Below are positions 58,786 through 64,000 of a stretch of DNA of 64,000 bases, piece by piece. Origin of the DNA: Candidatus Peregrinibacteria bacterium (GTDB lineage: Bacteria; Patescibacteriota; Gracilibacteria; UM-FILTER-43-11). The first letter of the stretch is position 1; each line of letters begins with the position of its first letter. The stretch is taken from NCBI GenBank assembly GCA_016699515.1, contig CP064978.1, positions 558,001 to 622,000 on the forward strand. The letters run 5' to 3'. Both the position numbers and the translations under genes were made by a program. The notes under the pieces were generated by a model. It saw only the letters and a list, made by a program, of their open reading frames with translations, searched no databases and had not been told where the DNA came from.

Positions 58786-59204
58786 ATGAGTAATCAATTA
58801 TACAAAGAAGGCCAAGATTACACTCAGGTGGATTTAGCCGAGATTCGAAAGACGTTAAAAGAGCGCGCGCCGCTTGAGACCTTTGGGTTCGAGGAGATTA
58901 GCGAAGGTGAGCATTGGGTTTCGATTAGTTCACCCGAGTTTACTGCCATTTGTCCGTTTTCGGATTGGCCCGATTTTGGGTCGGTGACCATTGAATATGT
59001 GCCAAGCGATCAATGTTTGGAGCTGAAGTCGTTCAAGCTGTACATCAATGCGTTTCGCGATCTTAAAATTTTTCATGAAAGTGTCACCGAAGTCATCTTT
59101 GCCGATTTTTTGAAGTGGTGCAGCCCAAGAAGGCTAAAATTGTGGTGGATATGAACGTGCGCGGGAATGTAAAAACGATTTGCGAGAAGAAATATAAGTG
59201 CTAG
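58786..59204 (+). CDS. queF: NADPH-dependent preQ0 reductase QueF (frame broken)
   Basis: Reduces preQ0 to preQ1 for queuosine. It is the short, unimodular type (~139 residues when joined). ISSPEFTAICPFSDWPDFGSV contains the catalytic Cys (CPFS) and Asp; YVPSDQCLELKSFKLYINAFRDLKIFHESVTE is the core with the E-L-K-S and the F-x-x-x-x-x-x-E stretches typical of QueF. The frame breaks at 59107-59118 and continues as VVQPKKAKIVVDMNVRGNVKTICEK to TAG at 59202. It is 5 kb from queE-queC and probably serves the same pathway. Confidence 0.92.
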
Positions 59205-59357
59205 TTGGGTGAAATACCTGCTTCCTTTATAATTACGTGAATTAACAGCCACTTTGGACGGTTGGGTTTTGAAAAGTTAGCAAAAAATCGCCTTAATTCT
59301 GATCGGTTAGGGTGAGAAAAGAATTGTGAGTGTTTTTCTTTTGGTGTGGGATGAGGA

Positions 59358-59675
59358 CTAGAAAGACCAAGTGGTACAATGTATAAATTCGCAACTAAAT
59401 AAATTTGCATACACGCCTGTTAGTCCAAGAATGATAAAGCAAAAGACAAGGTTAATAATAAGCCAGTTTAAATAATTGATTTTTTTGACAAAAAACAAAC
59501 TTAGAATAGGAACAATAGATTGAGCAAGAAAAATAAATTTTTCAAATATTGAGCTATTCACTGACTGAAAGCTTGTCCAAGCTACTGTTTCCAAATATAC
59601 CAAGTTAAATATAACAAAAGCAGTAATTGCTAATAGGGTGACTGCTTTCAAAATTTTATTGCCTTGATAACTCAT
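59358..59675 (-). CDS. Small membrane protein, 105 residues
   Basis: Three hydrophobic helices (LKAVTLLAITAFVIFNLVYLE, FEKFIFLAQSIVPILSLFFV, WLIINLVFCFIILGLTGVYA) and a short CEFIHCTTW end. No family recognised. The stretch 59205-59357 between queF and this gene shows no other feature. Confidence 0.5.
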   Translation of the reverse strand: MSYQGNKILKAVTLLAITAFVIFNLVYLETVAWTSFQSVNSSIFEKFIFLAQSIVPILSLFFVKKINYLNWLIINLVFCFIILGLTGVYANLFSCEFIHCTTWSF

Positions 59676-59812
59676 TTACCTCTGTTTAATTTGTACTCCT
59701 CCATTTAAAAACACGAATCGACCAGGGGCGCCGCTAAGCTAATATACTGACTCAAGTGATGGAAAAATATGAAAGTACTCAGACAAATCGGTGGCCAGAA
59801 AGATTAATTCTT

Positions 59813-59828
59813 ATGGTGCCCGTGGAGG
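59813..59828. repeat. Duplicated 3' end of tRNA-Arg
   Basis: ATGGTGCCCGTGGAGG is identical to 59881-59896, the CCA end, acceptor stem and part of the T arm of the adjacent tRNA-Arg (both on the minus strand). Spacing is 68 bases. Such copies mark tRNA-targeted integration; no integrase is seen nearby. Confidence 0.6.
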
Positions 59829-59881
59829 GACTTCTGCCACGGCGGACAAGCTTCTCGCCCTGCACGGTTAATTTATTTTCA

Positions 59882-59957
59882 TGGTGCCCGTGGAGGACTC
59901 GAACCCCCGACACCTGGTTCCGAAGACCAGTGCTCTAATCCACTGAGCTACACGGGC
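59882..59957 (-). tRNA. tRNA-Arg (anticodon TCG)
   Basis: A complete cloverleaf: acceptor GCCCGTG pairs with CACGGGC; D arm AGCTCAGTGGATTAGAGC; anticodon stem CTGGT/ACCAG with loop CTTCGGA, anticodon TCG, reading CGN arginine codons; T arm with GGTTCGAGTCC. The CCA end is encoded (59882-59884). It stands alone between the small membrane protein gene and secF. Confidence 0.95.
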
Positions 59958-60009
59958 ATTTAAACAGACCGAGTGATTATAGCCGACCTGTTTTACTAAT
60001 CCAAGCTTA

Positions 60010-60924
60010 TTATCGTAGTCGCTTTGCTTCTTGCCATAGAGTAAGCACAGGGCTGGCAATGAAGATGGAAGAGTAGGTTCCCACAATGATACCGGCGATG
60101 AGCGCCAAGGTGAACAGTTTGATTGATTCAGCGCCCCAGATGTAAAGTGCGGCTAAGGTGATTAGCGTAGAAACCGACGTGTTGATGGAACGTGACATGG
60201 TTTGGCGCAAGCTGATATCGGCCACGTCTCCAAAGGTGTCGTTGCGGCCTTGGTGGCGCAGGTTTTCGCGGATGCGGTCGAATACTACGATGGTATCGTG
60301 CACCGAGAATCCCATAATGGTCAAAAGTGCGGTAATAAAGAACGCGTCGACTTCCAGATTGAAAAGAGCGAATAGCCCCAATACCACCAATACATCATGA
60401 ATGAGTGCAATGATGGCACACACACCAAAGCGCCAGGCGCTGACGTGCTTAGGAATATGGCGGAACGCGTAGGCGATGTAAAGTACGATCGCAATCATGG
60501 CGATGCTCAAGGCTACGAAAGCCTTTCGTTTGAGCGTTTCTCCGATTTTTGGCCCGATTGTGTTGTAGCGAATTTCTTCGTTAGGGCCAATGTTTTGCAC
60601 AAATCCAGCTTTAATAGATTCGTATTGTTCGTCGCTTAAATTTTTGGTTTGAATCAAGTAGGTTTCTTTGTCGGTTACGGTAATTTGAGCTAATAGTCCT
60701 TCTTCTATTCCGTTGACCACTTCTTTAATCGACGTGCTTGCGTCGCCATTGTAATCAGGAAACTGCACTTCCATCACGGTTCCACCGGTGAAATCAATTC
60801 CCAATTTTAAGTAATGACCGGTTTGGATTTTATTGTTCACCATTCCTCCCATTCCGGCTAAAATGAGTAGTCCAGAGATGGCAAACCACAGTTTTGTGTA
60901 TTTAATGTACGAAAAGGATTTCAT
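60010..60924 (-). CDS. secF: Protein export membrane protein SecF
   Basis: SecF works with SecD to drive late steps of export. Start at ATG 60924 (MKSFSYIKYTKLWF). The periplasmic strand signature GIDFTGGTVMEVQF and the membrane motifs FGVCAIIALIHDVLVVLGLF, TIMGFSVHDTIVVFDRIREN and RSINTSVSTLITLAALYIWG are typical; ~304 residues with six helices. SecD is not in this window, so it is either upstream elsewhere or encoded at another locus. It is transcribed behind gyrB with a 77-base gap containing a GC palindrome. Confidence 0.95.
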   Translation of the reverse strand: MKSFSYIKYTKLWFAISGLLILAGMGGMVNNKIQTGHYLKLGIDFTGGTVMEVQFPDYNGDASTSIKEVVNGIEEGLLAQITVTDKETYLIQTKNLSDEQYESIKAGFVQNIGPNEEIRYNTIGPKIGETLKRKAFVALSIAMIAIVLYIAYAFRHIPKHVSAWRFGVCAIIALIHDVLVVLGLFALFNLEVDAFFITALLTIMGFSVHDTIVVFDRIRENLRHQGRNDTFGDVADISLRQTMSRSINTSVSTLITLAALYIWGAESIKLFTLALIAGIIVGTYSSIFIASPVLTLWQEAKRLR

Positions 60925-60946
60925 GGGTTGAGTGCGTATTACGCCG

Positions 60947-60962
60947 TGCCTACCGGCAGGCA
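60947..60962. repeat. GC palindrome TGCCTACCGGCAGGCA
   Basis: A 16-base near-palindrome (one mismatched pair) in the secF-gyrB gap, of a kind often scattered in Patescibacteria intergenic DNA. Confidence 0.6.
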
Positions 60963-61001
60963 AGAATTAAAAATGACGAGTGATAGGATTACATATTTTT
61001 A

Positions 61002-63047
61002 CTAAATATCAAGGTTTTTTACGTGTTTAGCGTGTGACTGTATGAATTTTCGGCGAGGAGGTACTTCGGAGCCCATCAGTGTATCGAACACACTATCGGC
61101 CAATTCCGCGTCTTCGATCGTTACCTGAAGCATGGTGCGCTGCTTGGGGTCCATGGTGGTTTCCCATAATTGTTCGGGATTCATTTCTCCTAACCCTTTG
61201 TACCGTTGAATTGAAAACTTGGCTTTGGCCGTTTTGCCGGCAGTGGTTTCGGTGCTGGTTTCATTTTCTGATTCGGCGGATTCTTCCTCGTCCGTTTCTG
61301 TTACCGATTCTTCGGCTTCGGTCCATCCCATCCCCTTCATCACTTCTACTTTCTGTTCGTCGGTGTACGCATAATGGGATTCTTTACCTTTACTGATTTT
61401 ATAAAGCGGTGGTTGTGCAATGTAAACATAGCCAAGATCGATCAGCGGACGGAAGTAGCGATAAAACAAGGTTAATAACAAAGTGCGAATATGTGCTCCG
61501 TCTACGTCGGCATCGGTCATGATTACGATACGGTGATAGCGCGTCTTTTCGGGTTCAAAGGTTTCACCGATTCCGGCGCCGAGCGCAATGATGAGCGATT
61601 TGATTTCGTTGTTCCCTAACATTCGATCCAATCGCGCTTGCTCTACATTCAAAATTTTTCCACGAAGCGGCAGAATGGCTTGAAAGAATCGGTCGCGACC
61701 TTGTTTTGCGCTCCCGCCTGCCGAGTCACCCTCCACAATGTACAGCTCACTTTCACTGGGGTTTTTAGAGGTACAATCGGCCAATTTTCCTGGCAATGCC
61801 GCCCTTCGAGCGCGCCCCTTGCGCAGTACGGTGTCGCGCGCAGCGCGTGACGCTAGGCGCGCGCGTGCGGCCAGCATACACTTGGCCATGATTCCTTTGG
61901 CGTCGTTCGGATTTTCTTCCAGATATTCGGCAAATTTTTCGTTGAAAACTGACTCCACCGCTTTGCGAACCTCGGGATTTCCTAATTTTGATTTGGTCTG
62001 CCCTTCGAATTGAGGATCGCTCAATTTTACCGAAATAACTGCGGTGAGGCCTTCGCGTACGTCTTCATTCGTCATGTTTTCATCTTTTTCTTTCAGGAAC
62101 CCTTTGGAACGAGCGTAGGCGTTGATGGTGCGGGTGAGCGCTGATTTAAACCCGGTTAAATGCATCCCCCCTTCCAGCGTGTGAATATTGTTGGCAAACG
62201 TGATGATATTTTCGTTGTAGGCTTCGGTGTATTGCATTGAAATCTCAATCAACGCTTCCGGAGTTTCTTGTTCAATGTAAATGCAAGTGCCAATTTTTTC
62301 TTTGTTCTGATTTAGGTGGTCCACATACGACCGCACCCCGCCTTCAAAGTAAAATTGATAACGATGAGGTTGGCCTTTTGGCAGAATTCCCTCATACCGT
62401 TCTACGCGCATGTCTTCGAATGAAATGGTGATGCCTTTGGTTAGGTAGGCTTGTTGGCGCAGACGGGTCAAAATGGTAGTTGCGTCGAACTGAATGGTTT
62501 CAAAAATTGATTCATCGGGCCAAAACGTGATGGCGGTTCCGGTTGAATCGCTTTCGCCAACCACCTGAATGTCGCTTTGGGCAACCCCCATTTTGTATTC
62601 TTGTTGATAGACTTTGTCATCACGGCGCACTTCGGCTAACAAACGTGTGGAAAGCGCGTTCACCACCGATACTCCCACTCCGTGCAAACCACCGGATACT
62701 TTATATCCCGAAGCGTCTCCACCGAATTTACCCCCGGCATGCAGCACGGTTAAAACGGTTTCCAAGGCTGAAATGCCTGTGGTTTTGTGTTTATCAACCG
62801 GGATTCCGCGCCCATTATCCAGCACGGTAATGCTGCCATCGTGATTGATTCGTACCATGATTTGATCACAATGCCCTGCCATGGCTTCGTCGATTGAGTT
62901 ATCGACAATTTCCCAAATCAAATGGTGCAAACCGCGAACGTCCGTGGTTCCAATGTACATTCCCGGGCGCTTGCGGACCGGATCGAGCCCCTCGAGTACC
63001 TGAATTTGGTCGGCGGAGTAATTTGAGTTTGTTTTTTGATCAGCCAT
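61002..63047 (-). CDS. gyrB: DNA gyrase subunit B
   Basis: An unbroken 681-residue ATPase subunit of gyrase. GHKL motifs: VDNSIDEAMAGH, DNGRGIPVDKH, GGLHGVGVSVVNALS. TOPRIM: YIVEGDSAGGSAKQGRDR with downstream DADVDGAHI. The C-terminal part has RYKGLGEMNPEQLWETTMD. Between about residues 560 and 596 lies an insert rich in Glu, Ser and Thr (TEAEESVTETDEEESAESEN) not seen in standard GyrB. GyrA and the replication cluster are outside the window. Confidence 0.97.
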   Translation of the reverse strand: MADQKTNSNYSADQIQVLEGLDPVRKRPGMYIGTTDVRGLHHLIWEIVDNSIDEAMAGHCDQIMVRINHDGSITVLDNGRGIPVDKHKTTGISALETVLTVLHAGGKFGGDASGYKVSGGLHGVGVSVVNALSTRLLAEVRRDDKVYQQEYKMGVAQSDIQVVGESDSTGTAITFWPDESIFETIQFDATTILTRLRQQAYLTKGITISFEDMRVERYEGILPKGQPHRYQFYFEGGVRSYVDHLNQNKEKIGTCIYIEQETPEALIEISMQYTEAYNENIITFANNIHTLEGGMHLTGFKSALTRTINAYARSKGFLKEKDENMTNEDVREGLTAVISVKLSDPQFEGQTKSKLGNPEVRKAVESVFNEKFAEYLEENPNDAKGIMAKCMLAARARLASRAARDTVLRKGRARRAALPGKLADCTSKNPSESELYIVEGDSAGGSAKQGRDRFFQAILPLRGKILNVEQARLDRMLGNNEIKSLIIALGAGIGETFEPEKTRYHRIVIMTDADVDGAHIRTLLLTLFYRYFRPLIDLGYVYIAQPPLYKISKGKESHYAYTDEQKVEVMKGMGWTEAEESVTETDEEESAESENETSTETTAGKTAKAKFSIQRYKGLGEMNPEQLWETTMDPKQRTMLQVTIEDAELADSVFDTLMGSEVPPRRKFIQSHAKHVKNLDI

Positions 63048-63076
63048 GCGTTTATGTTCGTTAAAAATTCCCCTGA

Positions 63077-63106
63077 ATTGTAGAGGAGTGCGTAGGGGCT
63101 CGTCAA
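63077..63106 (-). promoter_or_regulatory. Promoter of gyrB
   Basis: On the minus strand TTGACG (plus 63101-63106) and TACAAT (plus 63077-63082) are 18 bases apart, about 30 bases before the gyrB start codon. Confidence 0.65.
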
Positions 63107-63131
63107 TAGGCGGGTTTTTTGTGGCTGTGGC

Positions 63132-64000
63132 TTATTGACCTGTTGGAACGCTTGTTTCGCTGAGAGAAGTGTCTGCAGCCTCTTCGGGCCGGGTTCTGGA
63201 ACAATTGAATAGGTTCCCAGCTCTTTTAGACTCATTTTTTCGATGGTTTCGCCGGTTGATTGATTGTATACGTTGTTTACCGAGTCACTTTCCACCTTCC
63301 AGCTGAAATTAACCGCTCCTTCCCCACGCTTCACATCCATAAAATGAATCACATCGGTGGGTAAGTCGCTATCGATGTTTTTTCTTGAATTGCGATGTTT
63401 GCGTTTTGAAACGTGCGGATCAGGTAACGTTTCATCATTTGATTCAACGCCTGCTCAACCGATTGATTCTCTTCGCTGTATTGATCGCTTTCCACTTTCA
63501 TCAGTCGATCTTTCTCGTAATCATAGGTCGCCGAAAAGGTGATGGGCATCAATTTAATTTTTACCCCTTCTAGGCGAACACTATTGCCCGTTGTTTCCAC
63601 TTGGGCAATTTGAGTGGCGTTGACTTGAATCGGAAAGCGTTCCAACCGTTTTAACACGGATTGAATCAGCTGTTCTTCGGCTTGCTTTTGCTCTAGCACT
63701 TGCATGAGAGTGGGCAAAAACTTTTCCAATGACAAAGAAGTCGGCCATACAATGTCGTCGTGATCTTTCACGTTAATGTTGCTCACTAAGTGCGTGGACG
63801 ATTGATAGTGAAAATCCACCTCGAGAATTTTTTGCAACAGCGGATTGGTTATTTGGATTCCTTTGAGATTAAATTCGTCTAAATTCGTTTTATTGGCCAA
63901 TTGGATGGATTGAGCCGACGGCAGAGTTAAGTTAAATTCGGCCAGTTCCAATGTGGCTAATTTGATTGCTAAATCTTGTGCAACGATGGTTGAGCGCTCA
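63132..64000 (-). CDS. Hypothetical protein, N-terminus outside the window (frame broken twice)
   Basis: The open frame continues beyond the right edge (ERSTIVAQDLAIKLATLELAEF is still in frame), so the start is not visible. The visible ~290 residues are soluble-looking and beta-rich: LANKTNLDEFNLKGIQITNP, WPTSLSLEKFLPTLMQVLE, VNATQIAQVETTGNSVRLEG, VKIKLMPITFSATYDYEKDR. Breaks are in a T-run near 63378-63383 and near 63187-63190; after the second the frame ends with EEAADTSLSETSVPTGQ at TAA 63132. No family is recognised. It may be an extracytoplasmic protein whose signal lies off the edge. Confidence 0.6.

Noticed and set aside
59201..59410. Minus-strand frame of 69 codons between queF and the small membrane gene
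   Set aside because: It overlaps the end of the membrane-protein gene, has no domain or signal, and looks like a random frame in AT-rich DNA.
59813..59880. A second tRNA next to tRNA-Arg
   Set aside because: Only the 16-base 3' part matches; the D and anticodon arms do not form, so it is a fragment or duplication and not a functional tRNA.

Overview
The window looks like chromosomal DNA of a small-genome bacterium of the Candidate Phyla Radiation (Patescibacteria), most plausibly near the Peregrinibacteria. The support is indirect: a DUF5674-type gene with its usual small partner, a VirB2-like pilin, many small membrane proteins, large secreted surface proteins, and short AT-rich and GC-palindromic repeats between genes. 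There is no rRNA here to place it firmly. TGA is an ordinary stop (for example at 26249, 27254 and 47963), so the code is standard and not the UGA=Gly code of Gracilibacteria or Absconditabacteria.

Layout. 0-6 kb: secE-nusG, a LOG-family gene, a four-domain S1 protein (rpsA-like), a hypothetical, a DUF5674 pair and recF. 6-20 kb: cell-surface genes, namely an M23 peptidase/S-layer-homology protein, a giant coiled-coil protein with an HELRH metallopeptidase motif, and a 2171-residue secreted SpvB/FG-GAP/RHS protein with an AT-rich variable C-terminal tip and a candidate immunity gene. 20-25 kb: ppsA and priA. 25-33.5 kb: a run of envelope genes (T2SF/PilC-like fragment, anchored cysteine-repeat protein, 'WSxxxGW' surface protein, Lgt-like enzyme, small membrane proteins, CorA). 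33.5-38 kb: rpsO-pnp converging on rpsB-(membrane gene)-tsf. 38-44 kb: TRIC-type channel flanked by 50-bp direct repeats, an acetyltransferase-like protein, a TrmB-type regulator and an RlmD-type methyltransferase. 44-48.7 kb: two glycosyltransferases, an LCP ligase and rmlA, a glycopolymer cluster. 48.7-54.9 kb: proS, a VirB2-like pilin, an AI-2E transporter, queE, queC, a B3/B4 protein and an FMN reductase. 54.9-60 kb: an accessory region with a nucleotidyltransferase, a lipoprotein, GNAT, a HEPN + TPR/membrane gene pair, queF, and a tRNA-Arg with a duplicated 3' end. 60-64 kb: secF, gyrB and an unknown gene running off the edge.

The genes fit a cell with full information processing and an elaborate envelope: LCP, glycosyltransferases and RmlA for surface glycans, M23-SLH and RHS proteins at the surface, SecE/SecF for export, and Lgt plus a lipobox protein for lipoproteins. 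QueE, QueC and QueF give three steps of queuosine-precursor synthesis.

About 29 single-base frame breaks interrupt otherwise well-conserved genes, mostly at homopolymers. They look like sequencing or assembly errors, so frame-broken genes are annotated here over their full reconstructed span.
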